Assembly: GCF_000799735.1 (NCBI RefSeq)
Contig: NZ_JUHH01000001.1
Span: forward strand, 1-64,000
Direction: 5' to 3'
DNA: 64,000 nucleotides
Origin: Methylotenera sp. G11
GTDB taxonomy: Bacteria; Pseudomonadota; Gammaproteobacteria; Burkholderiales; Methylophilaceae
The notes beneath the pieces are model-generated. The model was given only the letters and a program-made list of their open reading frames with translations, was not told the origin of the DNA and searched no databases. Positions 49,484 to 58,486 of the stretch are shown here, piece after piece. The position numbers were made by a program, and so were the translations under genes. The first letter of the stretch is position 1. Each line of letters opens with the position of its first letter.

Positions 49484-52153
49484 ATGTCATTGAACACAAA
49501 TTTGAACAGTCCAGATATTGATAGTCAAGAAACCCAGGAGTGGCTTGATGCATTGATGGCCGTTATTGAAAACGAAGGTCCCGAGCGCGCGCACTTTTTG
49601 ATAGAGTCTATGATCGACAAAGCTCGCCGCACAGGTGTTAACCTGCCTTATAACGCGACTACTGCTTATTTAAATACCATTCCTACGCATCTGCAGGATA
49701 AATTGCCCGGAGATCCTGAAATGGAACGCCGCATCCGCGCACTTGTGCGCTGGAATGCGATTATGACAGTGCTGCGCGCTAATGAAAAATCACCAGGCGT
49801 GGGCGGGCATATCGCAAGTTTCCAATCCGCTGCTACGCTTTACGATACTGGCTTTAACTATTTTTTCCGTGCGCCTAATGAAAACTTTGGCGGCGATTGT
49901 GTTTATTTCCAGGGACATTCTTCACCGGGCGTTTATGCGCGTGCCTTTCTTGAAGGCCGCATCACGGAAGAACAGATGGATAATTTCCGTCAGGAAACAG
50001 GTGGCAATGGCTTGCCAAGCTATCCGCATCCGTGGCTGATGCCTGATTTCTGGCAATTCCCAACCGTTTCCATGGGCTTGGGGCCATTGGCCGGTATTTA
50101 TCAGGCGCGTTTCCTGAAGTACCTGCATGATCGCGGTATTGCTGATACCAGTGATCGCAAGGTATGGGTGTTCTGCGGAGACGGTGAGATGGATGAGCCT
50201 GAGTCATTGGGCGCTATTTCGCTGGCGGTACGTGAAAAACTGGATAACCTGATTTTTGTGATCAACTGTAACTTGCAGCGTCTGGATGGCCCTGTGCGCG
50301 GTAACGGCAAGATCATCCAGGAACTGGAATCTGATTTCAGAGGCTCAGGCTGGAATGTGCTGAAGGTCATCTGGGGTTCTTACTGGGATCCTCTGTTGGC
50401 GATGGATAAAGATGGCCTGCTCAAGAAACGCATGGAAGAATGCGTAGACGGTGAATATCAGAATTTCAAGCAAAAAGGCGGCGCTTACACACGTGAGCAT
50501 TTTTTCGGAAAATATCCGGAGCTGAAAGCAATGGTCGCAGCCATGAGTGACCAGGATATATGGCGCCTGAACCGTGGCGGTCATGATCCGCATAAAGTAT
50601 TTGCGGCTTACAATGCAGCTGTGAATCATAAAGGCCAGCCTACAGTGATTCTTGCCAAGACCGTTAAGGGGTATGGTATGGGTGAAGCTGGCGAAGGCCA
50701 GAACACGACGCACCAGCAAAAGAGCATGGATATCGAGTCACTTAAGAAATTCCGTGACCGCTTCGACTTGCCATTGACTGATGCACAGGTTGAGAGCCTG
50801 AGTTTCTACAGACCGGCCGAAGATTCACCGGAAATGAAATATATGGCTGAACGCCGTGCCGCCATGGGTGGTTTTGTGCCGCAGCGCCGCCGTAAAGGTA
50901 ACGAACTGACCGTTCCGCAGTTGTCGGCTTTTGAGAATATGCTCGGGGCTACCGGTGAGCGTGAGATTTCTACCACGATGGCGTTTGTGCGTATCCTGTC
51001 AACCTTGGTACGTGATAAGGAGCTGGGCAAGTATGTAGTACCTATCGTGCCGGATGAGGCTCGTACTTTCGGTATGGAAGGCATGTTCCGTCAGCTTGGT
51101 ATCTATGCGAGCCAGGGGCAGCTTTATGAACCGCAGGATTCTGACCAGGTGATGTTCTATAAAGAATCTAAAAATGGCCAGATTCTGGAAGAGGGCATTA
51201 ACGAGGCTGGTGCATTCTCAAGCTGGTTGGCAGCGGCAACGTCATACTCTGTCACCGGCACGCAGATGATTCCGTTCTATATCTATTATTCAATGTTCGG
51301 CTTCCAGCGTATTGGCGACCTGGCATGGCTGGCAGGCGACTCCCGTGCGCGTGGTTTCCTGCTGGGTGCGACTGCAGGTCGTACAACATTGAACGGTGAA
51401 GGCCTGCAGCATGAAGATGGCCATAGTCACCTGATGTCGGCAACAATCCCGAATTGCGTGTCTTATGACCCGACATTTGCGTATGAATTGGCTGTGATTA
51501 TTCAGGATGGTTTGCGCCGCATGGTGCAGAACCAGGAAGATGTGTACTACTACATCACCTTGATGAATGAAAACTACAGCCATCCGGAAATGCCAAAAGA
51601 TTCTGCGGAAGGCATCCTGAAAGGTATGTACAGCTTCAGCAAATCCAAGGTCAAGGGTGAGCGCGTGCAGTTGATGGGTAGCGGTGTGATCTTGCGTGAA
51701 GTTATCGCTGCCGCTGAATTGCTTGAGAAAGACTGGGGGGTCGCTGCTGATGTATGGAGTGTGCCTAGCTTTACGGAATTACGCCGCGAAGGCCTGGATT
51801 GCGATCGCTGGAACATGCTGAATCCGGACAAGCCGCAAAGGGTCAGCTATGTTGCAGAATGCCTGAAAGATGCAAAAGGCCCTGTCATTGCTTCTACAGA
51901 TTACATGAAGAGCTTTGCAGAGCAGATTCAGCGTTTTGTGCCCAATAGGTTTGTAGCGCTTGGTACGGATGGTTTCGGCCGTTCAGATAGCCGTGAAGCC
52001 TTACGTGACTTCTTTGAAGTGAATAAATACTACGTTGTGGTTGCCGCATTGAAAGCTTTGAGCGATGACGGAAAACTGCCTGCTGCCAAAGTGGCAGAGG
52101 CGGTTAAAAAATACAGCTTAGATTCCAACAAGCCAAACCCAACGACAGTTTAA
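49484..52153 (+). CDS. aceE: Pyruvate dehydrogenase E1 component (homodimeric type)
   Basis: E1 decarboxylates pyruvate with ThDP and loads acetyl groups on lipoyl domains. The 889 residues match the AceE type. The ThDP motif CGDGEMDEPES is followed by NLIFVINCNLQRLDGPVRGN; the C-terminal domains contain FGMEGMFRQLGIYASQGQLY. GGAGTCC precedes the ATG. It heads aceE-aceF-lpdA, with 12 bp to aceF. In obligate methylotrophs this complex mainly supplies acetyl-CoA for biosynthesis. Confidence 0.98.
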   Translation: MSLNTNLNSPDIDSQETQEWLDALMAVIENEGPERAHFLIESMIDKARRTGVNLPYNATTAYLNTIPTHLQDKLPGDPEMERRIRALVRWNAIMTVLRANEKSPGVGGHIASFQSAATLYDTGFNYFFRAPNENFGGDCVYFQGHSSPGVYARAFLEGRITEEQMDNFRQETGGNGLPSYPHPWLMPDFWQFPTVSMGLGPLAGIYQARFLKYLHDRGIADTSDRKVWVFCGDGEMDEPESLGAISLAVREKLDNLIFVINCNLQRLDGPVRGNGKIIQELESDFRGSGWNVLKVIWGSYWDPLLAMDKDGLLKKRMEECVDGEYQNFKQKGGAYTREHFFGKYPELKAMVAAMSDQDIWRLNRGGHDPHKVFAAYNAAVNHKGQPTVILAKTVKGYGMGEAGEGQNTTHQQKSMDIESLKKFRDRFDLPLTDAQVESLSFYRPAEDSPEMKYMAERRAAMGGFVPQRRRKGNELTVPQLSAFENMLGATGEREISTTMAFVRILSTLVRDKELGKYVVPIVPDEARTFGMEGMFRQLGIYASQGQLYEPQDSDQVMFYKESKNGQILEEGINEAGAFSSWLAAATSYSVTGTQMIPFYIYYSMFGFQRIGDLAWLAGDSRARGFLLGATAGRTTLNGEGLQHEDGHSHLMSATIPNCVSYDPTFAYELAVIIQDGLRRMVQNQEDVYYYITLMNENYSHPEMPKDSAEGILKGMYSFSKSKVKGERVQLMGSGVILREVIAAAELLEKDWGVAADVWSVPSFTELRREGLDCDRWNMLNPDKPQRVSYVAECLKDAKGPVIASTDYMKSFAEQIQRFVPNRFVALGTDGFGRSDSREALRDFFEVNKYYVVVAALKALSDDGKLPAAKVAEAVKKYSLDSNKPNPTTV

Positions 52154-52165
52154 GGAAACACACAG

Positions 52166-53494
52166 ATGGCAGTTCAAGACATATTCGTCCCTGATATCGG
52201 TAATTTCGATAGCGTGGATGTCATTGAAGTATTAATAAAAGCAGGCGATACCGTTGCCAAAGATGATTCGCTGATGACGGTTGAGTCTGATAAAGCGTCT
52301 ATGGATATTCCTGCCCCGTTTGCAGGTGTGGTGAAAGAAGTCAAGATTAAAGTGGGTGACAAAGCCGCACAAGGCACTTTGATCCTAACCATGGATGTCA
52401 ATGATGCAGCAGCCGTTGCCGAACCGCCCGCCCCAGTCAAGGCGGAGCCTGCGGTACAGGCGCCTAAAGCTGTAATTCCTGAGCCTACCCGGCCTGCTCC
52501 AGAGCCGCCAAAACCAATCGCACCGGTACATCAGCCGGCGCCAGTGGGTGAGAGTGTGGTTGTAGCCCCTGGCAAGCTGTCTCATGCCAGCCCTTCCATT
52601 CGTCGCTTTGCGAGGGAGTTGGGTGTGAACCTGGCGCTGGTGAAAGGTACCGGACCTAAAAACCGCATCGTGCAAAGTGATGTGCAGGCTTATGTGAAGG
52701 GTGAGTTAGCCAAACCACGTACCGAAAATATGGGTGCTGGCCTAAGCAGCCTTGCAGCGCTGCCGATGCCGGTCATTGATTTCAGCCAGTTTGGCGCGAT
52801 TGAGACCAAGCCTTTATCACGCATCAAAAAACTGTCTGGTGCCAACCTGCACCGTAACTGGGTGACGGCTCCGCACGTGACCCAGTTTGATGATGCCGAC
52901 ATTACGGATCTTGAAGACTTCCGCAAGTCCATGCAGGGGGAAGCCGAGAAACGTGGAGTTAAACTCACGATGCTGGCTTTCCTGATCAAGGCTTCAGTGA
53001 ATGCATTAAAAGCTTACCCTAACTTTAATGCTTCATTATCACCGGATGGCGATAGCCTGATCCTGAAAAACTATTTCAACATCGGCTTTGCCTGTGACAC
53101 GCCGGATGGTCTGGTGGTGCCGGTGGTGCGTGATGTACACCAGAAAGATGTGCTGGACATCGCACGTGACCTCGGGGAGCTTTCAGCCAAAGCGCGTGAG
53201 CGTAAATTGAAAGTTGAAGAGATGCAGGGCGGCTGTTTCACAATCTCAAGCCTGGGCGGTATTGGCGGCACGATGTTTACGCCGATCATCAATTGCCCCG
53301 AGGTAGCGATTCTAGGCGTATCCCGTTCATCCATGCAGCCGGTATATGATGCAAAAACCAAGACATTTGAACCGCGCCTGATTTTGCCGATGTCACTTTC
53401 ATATGACCATCGTGTGATCGATGGCGCTGACGGTGCGCGTTTCACCAGCCATATGCGTATGATGCTGAGTGATGTAAGAAGGTTGCTGCTGTAA
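52166..53494 (+). CDS. aceF: Pyruvate dehydrogenase E2, dihydrolipoamide acetyltransferase
   Basis: The 442-residue E2 core has one N-terminal lipoyl domain (about 1-75, lipoyl Lys in [10 protein letters not shown]), a Pro/Ala-rich linker (about 80-130), the E1/E3-binding domain (SHASPSIRRFARELGVNLA) and the acetyltransferase domain with the active site SYDHRVIDGADG. E. coli AceF has three lipoyl domains, so this is the short form; the downstream E3 carries an additional lipoyl domain. Confidence 0.97.
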   Translation: MAVQDIFVPDIGNFDSVDVIEVLIKAGDTVAKDDSLMTVESDKASMDIPAPFAGVVKEVKIKVGDKAAQGTLILTMDVNDAAAVAEPPAPVKAEPAVQAPKAVIPEPTRPAPEPPKPIAPVHQPAPVGESVVVAPGKLSHASPSIRRFARELGVNLALVKGTGPKNRIVQSDVQAYVKGELAKPRTENMGAGLSSLAALPMPVIDFSQFGAIETKPLSRIKKLSGANLHRNWVTAPHVTQFDDADITDLEDFRKSMQGEAEKRGVKLTMLAFLIKASVNALKAYPNFNASLSPDGDSLILKNYFNIGFACDTPDGLVVPVVRDVHQKDVLDIARDLGELSAKARERKLKVEEMQGGCFTISSLGGIGGTMFTPIINCPEVAILGVSRSSMQPVYDAKTKTFEPRLILPMSLSYDHRVIDGADGARFTSHMRMMLSDVRRLLL

Positions 53495-53512
53495 TTTTTA
53501 CAGGCAGTGAAG

Positions 53513-53537
53513 AGGGTGCGAAATTCGCGCCCTTTTT
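53513..53537 (+). terminator. Terminator between aceF and lpdA
   Basis: AGGGTGCG (53513-53520) pairs with CGCGCCCT (53526-53533), including one G-T pair, and is followed by TTTTTATTT. Some readthrough or a separate promoter must then serve lpdA. Confidence 0.75.
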
Positions 53538-53661
53538 ATTTAATGGATTGAATGTTTTATTGCTGTGACTGACCGTGCGATTGCGCAGCCAATGGCGGTG
53601 AATGGCATGGTTTAATGATAAAATTGCAGCAAATAACCAAAGTTTAGAGCAAGGGATAGGC

Positions 53662-55443
53662 ATGAGTAATTTAGTTGAAGTATTGGTACCTGATATCGGC
53701 AACTTTGATAGCGTTGATGTGATTGAAGTGCTGGTGAAAGCAGGCGATGTGATTGCGAAGGAAGACTCCTTGATTACGGTAGAGTCTGATAAAGCATCTA
53801 TGGATATTCCATCCTCCCATGCCGGTACGGTAAAAGAAGTTAAGGTTAAGGTTGGCGATAAAATCGCGAAAGACACGCTGATTTTGTTGGTAGAGGCGGA
53901 AGCCGCAGTGGCTGCTGCTCCAGCTAAAATAGAAACAGCTGCAGCCAGCCCTGCACCGGCAGCGCCCGCTGCGGCAGTTCCATCTCCGGCGCCAGCTGTT
54001 GCACCAGCTGGCAGCAGTGATATCAATACGCAAGTTGTAGTGCTGGGCAGTGGCCCAGGCGGTTATACCGCTGCTTTCCGTGCTGCTGACTTGGGTAAAC
54101 AGGTAGTGCTGATTGAGCGTTATGCAACTTTGGGTGGAGTTTGTCTGAATGTCGGCTGTATTCCATCAAAAGCGTTATTGCACACGGCAAAAGTGATTAC
54201 AGAAGCTGAAGAATCCAGCCATCACGGTGTGAGCTTCGGTAAACCTAGCGTAGATCTCGACCAGTTGCGCAGCTGGAAAGCAAACGAAGTGGTGGGCAAG
54301 CTCACTGGCGGCCTGGCAGCGATGGCAAAACAGCGCAACGTTACGGTGGTGCAAGGTGTAGGTAAATTCACCAGCCCTAATCAGATTGCGGTCACGGCTG
54401 AAGATGGCAAAGTGACTACGATAGGGTTTGAAAATGCAATTATCGCAGCTGGCTCGCAAGCGACCAAGTTCCCGGGTGTGGCTGCAGATGAACGCATCAT
54501 GGATTCTACCGGTGCGTTGGCACTGGCTGACGTACCAAAACGCATGCTGGTGATCGGCGGCGGTATTATCGGCCTGGAAATGGGTACGGTTTACGATGCG
54601 CTGGGTACCAAAGTGAGTGTGGTTGAGTTTACCGATGGCCTGATCCAGGGTTGCGACCGCGACTTGGTACGCCCACTGCAAAAACGCATGGAGAAACGCT
54701 TTGAAACGATTATGCTCAACACGAAAGTGGCGAGCATGGAGCCTAAAACAGATGGTATCCATGTGACATTTGAGGGTGTTAACGGCAATGCGGAAGCGCC
54801 TAAAGGTGTGGAAGTGTATGACCGTGTGCTGGTTTCTATCGGCCGCCGCCCTAACGGCAAGAACATCGGTGCCGAAAATGCGGGCGTCGCGGTCGATGAT
54901 TACGGCTTTATTGCCGTCGATAAGCAGATGCGTACCAATGTGCCGCATATCTTTGCGATTGGCGATATTGTCGGTCAGCCTATGCTCGCGCATAAAGCAA
55001 CGCATGAAGCTAAAGTCGCGGCTGAAGTGATTGCCGGTGAAAAAGTTGAGTTTGTTGCATCCGTGATCCCGTCAGTTGCCTATACCGACCCTGAAGTGGC
55101 TTGGGTGGGCGTGACGGAAACAGAAGCCAAAGCCAAAGGCATTGCCATTGAAAAAGCCAGCTTCCCATGGGCAGCCAGCGGCCGTGCATTATCCATTGCA
55201 CGTACCGAAGGCACCACCAAGCTGATATTCGATAAAGAAACCCATCGCGTGATCGGCGCCGGTATCGTCGGTACCAATGCCGGTGAATTGCTGGCTGAAG
55301 CCGTGCTGGCGATTGAAATGGGCGCAGATGCACATGATTTGGGTCTCACCATTCATGCCCACCCGACTTTGTCTGAAACGGTGTGTTTTGCCGCCGAGAT
55401 GAAAGAAGGCACGATTACGGATCTTTACATCAAAAAGCGCTAA
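53662..55443 (+). CDS. lpdA: Dihydrolipoyl dehydrogenase with N-terminal lipoyl domain
   Basis: E3 reoxidises lipoamide with FAD and NAD+. The 593 residues include an N-terminal lipoyl domain (about 1-78, [10 protein letters not shown]) and an Ala/Pro linker to about residue 118. The flavoprotein core that follows has FAD motif [20 protein letters not shown], the redox disulfide [19 protein letters not shown] motif [12 protein letters not shown] and the C-terminal HAHPTLSE. Lipoyl-bearing E3 is known from Neisseria and other betaproteobacteria. I chose the ATG at 53662, with AGGG upstream; an in-frame ATG 20 codons earlier adds an unrelated tail. Confidence 0.96.
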   Translation: MSNLVEVLVPDIGNFDSVDVIEVLVKAGDVIAKEDSLITVESDKASMDIPSSHAGTVKEVKVKVGDKIAKDTLILLVEAEAAVAAAPAKIETAAASPAPAAPAAAVPSPAPAVAPAGSSDINTQVVVLGSGPGGYTAAFRAADLGKQVVLIERYATLGGVCLNVGCIPSKALLHTAKVITEAEESSHHGVSFGKPSVDLDQLRSWKANEVVGKLTGGLAAMAKQRNVTVVQGVGKFTSPNQIAVTAEDGKVTTIGFENAIIAAGSQATKFPGVAADERIMDSTGALALADVPKRMLVIGGGIIGLEMGTVYDALGTKVSVVEFTDGLIQGCDRDLVRPLQKRMEKRFETIMLNTKVASMEPKTDGIHVTFEGVNGNAEAPKGVEVYDRVLVSIGRRPNGKNIGAENAGVAVDDYGFIAVDKQMRTNVPHIFAIGDIVGQPMLAHKATHEAKVAAEVIAGEKVEFVASVIPSVAYTDPEVAWVGVTETEAKAKGIAIEKASFPWAASGRALSIARTEGTTKLIFDKETHRVIGAGIVGTNAGELLAEAVLAIEMGADAHDLGLTIHAHPTLSETVCFAAEMKEGTITDLYIKKR

Positions 55444-55477
55444 TTTACAGAATCGGTGTCAGTTTTCATTATCGTTT

Positions 55478-55517
55478 AAGCAACCCACAGGGTCTGTATA
55501 GCCCCTGTGGGTTGCTT
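55478..55517. terminator. Terminator after lpdA
   Basis: A 15-bp perfect stem (55478-55492 with 55503-55517) with the core GCAACCCACAGGG and a 10-base loop separates the convergent lpdA and SPOR-protein genes. The T-run is short. Confidence 0.75.
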
Positions 55518-55587
55518 GCGTAACTATCATGTGCTGATTGAAGCGGTGTTTGTACTGAATCCGGGCCAGCTGTTCCAGCAGCCTTGC

Positions 55588-56268
55588 TTATTGGCAGCGG
55601 ACTTCTTTCAGTTCAGCCGCCGGAAAATCCGGTTTTAATTTCTTAAGCTTGGCAATGTCGCTCTCGGTCATGTTGTTAAGTGCAAGGCTGTGGTGCCCTT
55701 TACCGTTGCTGCGCAGGGTTTTTTCAAGATTATTAATCCCTTTCTCCCGCAGTTCCCGGATCAGCTTGTCGGCCAGTTGTTCATCTTCAAAGATGCCGAA
55801 TGAAATAGCGTTTTTCCATTTTTCTTCCTGCACCACAAACAGGTCGTCAACGCCAAGCGCCTTGAATTCTGCGGCTTTTCTTTGTGCTTCGGCTGCAGTT
55901 TTTAGTGGCGCTTTATAAACCCAGTATCGTTTGGGTTGGTCTGAATTTTCTTCTTTTGCGGTCGCCTGAATTTCTATTTTGGATAACGCTTTTTGCGCTT
56001 TTAAAAGACTGGCGTCAGAGAAAATCCCCCATTGAAAACACATGGCTACAGGCTGTGGCTCGATGACAGCTTGCGGTTCAATGATGGGCCGTGATGGTTC
56101 TGCTTTTTTAGGCAGGCTATCGATCTCTGCCTGTGTCAGCAATTTGATTTTATCCGGGTGGATTTCTGTCAGTTTGATTTCCGGTTTGCCTGGCAATATA
56201 TAAGCAATGTTGAAATAGGCCAGCAAACCTATGTTGATGAGAGCCGATAACCAGAAAAAACGTTTCAT
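55588..56268 (-). CDS. SPOR domain-containing membrane protein
   Basis: The 226-residue protein has one N-terminal transmembrane helix (FFWLSALINIGLLAYFNIAY), a short linker and a C-terminal SPOR-type domain (about 75-175; CFQWGIFSDASLLKAQKAL and YWVYKAPLKTAAEAQRKA). SPOR domains bind denuded septal peptidoglycan, which suggests a site at the division septum. Placement downstream of birA-coaX is a recurring betaproteobacterial order. An AT-rich promoter-like stretch precedes it, with a 245-bp gap to coaX in which I see no gene. Confidence 0.85.
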   Translation of the reverse strand: MKRFFWLSALINIGLLAYFNIAYILPGKPEIKLTEIHPDKIKLLTQAEIDSLPKKAEPSRPIIEPQAVIEPQPVAMCFQWGIFSDASLLKAQKALSKIEIQATAKEENSDQPKRYWVYKAPLKTAAEAQRKAAEFKALGVDDLFVVQEEKWKNAISFGIFEDEQLADKLIRELREKGINNLEKTLRSNGKGHHSLALNNMTESDIAKLKKLKPDFPAAELKEVRCQ

Positions 56269-56513
56269 TGCATGTCACTTTATATTTTTTATACGTTATA
56301 TTTTTTATTATAAAGGTAATCAGGCACAAGTTTAAACATGACAGCCATGTTCACGCTGCTGTTTGATTTCAGCTGCCTTGGGCTGAATACATGATTACGC
56401 CATGCGGTATTGTCCAGCAAACCAGCCTGGGTGTCTATCATCGCTTTGTTCCCTGCTGTGAGACGTAAACACTGCGAGCCGGTTTCTGGGCGCGGTTCAG
56501 TAGCGAGTCTCGC

Positions 56514-57317
56514 TCATTGCTGAGGCGGTTGTTCAGTCTGGTTGAAATAATCCAGCAGATACAGGCCGTTCAGAACCAGGTTGTCAATGATTACGGTCGG
56601 GTTTGTCACGCGGTCAGTGAGGTGGTGCTGGATGACGTCGGCGTCACCGCCGCTCAGGATAATGAAAGGTGTTTGCCAGCATTGTGCTTCCAATGCAGCG
56701 GCCATGCGTTCAACGGCGCCGGTGATCGCATTCAATGCCCCGGCATCCATGGCTTGTGCGGTCGATTTTGCAAAAATATTGACGGGAGTGTTCTCAGCGG
56801 ATTCACGTATTGCGTTTTTAAGCGGCAGCTGTGCCGTACCAACACCAAGGCTCGCTTGCATCAGGCGGATTCCGGGAAGTATCATGCCGCCAAGGAATTC
56901 GCCTTGCTGCTTGCTGCCTGATGCGCCATGCAGTGCATCTACAGTGACTGCTGTTCCGGCGTTAACCACTACGCAGGCGGTATGCTTACTGTGCCATGCT
57001 GCAATCAGTGCGGCCCAGCGGTCGGTGCCCAGCGTTTCAGGCTCGGCATAACCATTGATGACATTGCAGGCTTCGGGGCTGGCAGTGACACACAGCACCG
57101 GCTGGTGATGGCTTGCCAGCAATTTTTCAAGGCGGGAAGCATGGACTTTGCCGGCTACGTTGGAAATAATGACCCGTTCGTAACCTAGTGTTCTGGGGCT
57201 AAGGTCAATACCTGCCAACTGGTCATTGGCACACACGCCATTGTGGGTGATTTCACCATTCCGGTTAAATACCGCCCACTTGGTTCTGGTGTTTCCGGCG
57301 TCTATAGTCAAAAGCAT
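56514..57317 (-). CDS. coaX: Type III pantothenate kinase
   Basis: This is the first step of coenzyme A synthesis. The 267-residue ASKHA-fold kinase has the N-terminal LLTIDAGNTRTKWAVFN, LGTDRWAALIAAW, VVNAGTAVTVDAL and GGMILPGIRLM. Type III kinases are not inhibited by CoA and need a monovalent cation. It lies 79 bp downstream of birA on the same strand; birA-coaX is a common pair and sometimes a fusion. Confidence 0.95.
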   Translation of the reverse strand: MLLTIDAGNTRTKWAVFNRNGEITHNGVCANDQLAGIDLSPRTLGYERVIISNVAGKVHASRLEKLLASHHQPVLCVTASPEACNVINGYAEPETLGTDRWAALIAAWHSKHTACVVVNAGTAVTVDALHGASGSKQQGEFLGGMILPGIRLMQASLGVGTAQLPLKNAIRESAENTPVNIFAKSTAQAMDAGALNAITGAVERMAAALEAQCWQTPFIILSGGDADVIQHHLTDRVTNPTVIIDNLVLNGLYLLDYFNQTEQPPQQ

Positions 57318-57396
57318 ATTTTTCCAGAGGATTGAACTGGCATTAGCTGCATTCTATCACCAAGTGTTGCAACGGCGGAGCTGCTGCAAACCTGCG

Positions 57397-58377
57397 TCAG
57401 GTTCCGCGCAGGCTGATTTCACCGGATATGAAACGCTGCATGCCGGCTGCGGTTGCGACCAGCAAACTGCCATCCTCGGTAATGCCTTTTACTACACCGT
57501 GTATTTCACGGCCATCCGGCATCAGCATGCGTACATCCTTTTCATGGTAGGCGTGGTGTTGCGTCCATTCGTCACGTAATGCAGCAAAACCGCCTTGCTC
57601 GAATGCAGTCAATACATCAGCCAGGTGTTTCAGCAATGCAGCCAGCAAGTGGTTAGGGTTAAGTTCGCCATTCAATAGGCTTGCCAGATCTGTCACCGGC
57701 TGGTCGATCTGCTGCTTCAGCTTGTCCGGCAGATTCAGGTTGATGCCCATGCCGATTACGGCGGTACTCGGGCCTTCCATGTCTCCTTGCAGTTCAATCA
57801 GGATGCCTGCCAGTTTTTTACGGCCGATCAGCACATCATTGGGCCATTTAAGCTGCGTGCCGGTCATGCCAAGCCCATGCAGGCTGCGCATCAGCGCTAT
57901 GCCTGCGGCCAGGCTCAGGCCCGACAATGCCGATGCCCCGCACTGAAAGCGCCACAGCACGGAAAAAGTCAGGCTTGCGCCTAGTCCCGCATGCCAGCTG
58001 CGGCCACGCCTGCCGCGGCCGCCGGTTTGCAGGTTGGCCGCAACGCAGGTGGCGTGCCTGGCTGTGCCGATGTTCTGCATAAGGTAACTGTTGGTAGAGG
58101 CTAAGTGGTCATGCACCTCTACGTGCAGTGACGTGCCATATTCATCAAGTGCGCCTGATATGGTTTGCGCATCAAGCAAAGTGACAGGCTGCGGCAGTTT
58201 ATAGCCGCGTCCCGGTACCGAAAAGATTTCGACGCCCAGTTGTCCCGCATATTGCAGGGCATTCCATACCGTTGCGCGGCTGACATGGAAATGGCGGGCT
58301 ATCGCTTCGCCGGAATGAAATTTTCCGTCTGCCAGGAGTCTTAAAATAGGAAAGGTGAGGGCGTTCATGACGGCCAT
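57397..58377 (-). CDS. birA: Biotin-acetyl-CoA-carboxylase ligase/biotin operon repressor
   Basis: The 326-residue protein has an N-terminal winged helix (SGEAIARHFHVSRATVWNAL), a biotin-binding catalytic domain (GGRGRRGRSWHAGLGASL, LKWPNDVLIGRKKLAGILIE) and a C-terminal SH3-like domain. The intact helix-turn-helix suggests it also represses biotin genes. An ATG three codons in is an alternative start. It diverges from glnS over 109 bp. Confidence 0.95.
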   Translation of the reverse strand: MAVMNALTFPILRLLADGKFHSGEAIARHFHVSRATVWNALQYAGQLGVEIFSVPGRGYKLPQPVTLLDAQTISGALDEYGTSLHVEVHDHLASTNSYLMQNIGTARHATCVAANLQTGGRGRRGRSWHAGLGASLTFSVLWRFQCGASALSGLSLAAGIALMRSLHGLGMTGTQLKWPNDVLIGRKKLAGILIELQGDMEGPSTAVIGMGINLNLPDKLKQQIDQPVTDLASLLNGELNPNHLLAALLKHLADVLTAFEQGGFAALRDEWTQHHAYHEKDVRMLMPDGREIHGVVKGITEDGSLLVATAAGMQRFISGEISLRGT

Positions 58378-58486
58378 GATTTTAGCATAGGCGTTCCGGA
58401 CCCCATGTAATCAATTTCCTGAGCTAGCCCATACAATACGGCAAGCTGGTGTAAAATAACGGTAACTTAAATTAGAACGTGTTGCC

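Noticed and set aside
54175-55005. 276-codon open frame antisense to lpdA
   Set aside because: It results from the codon bias of lpdA; its composition, rich in His and Arg, is typical of a shadow frame.
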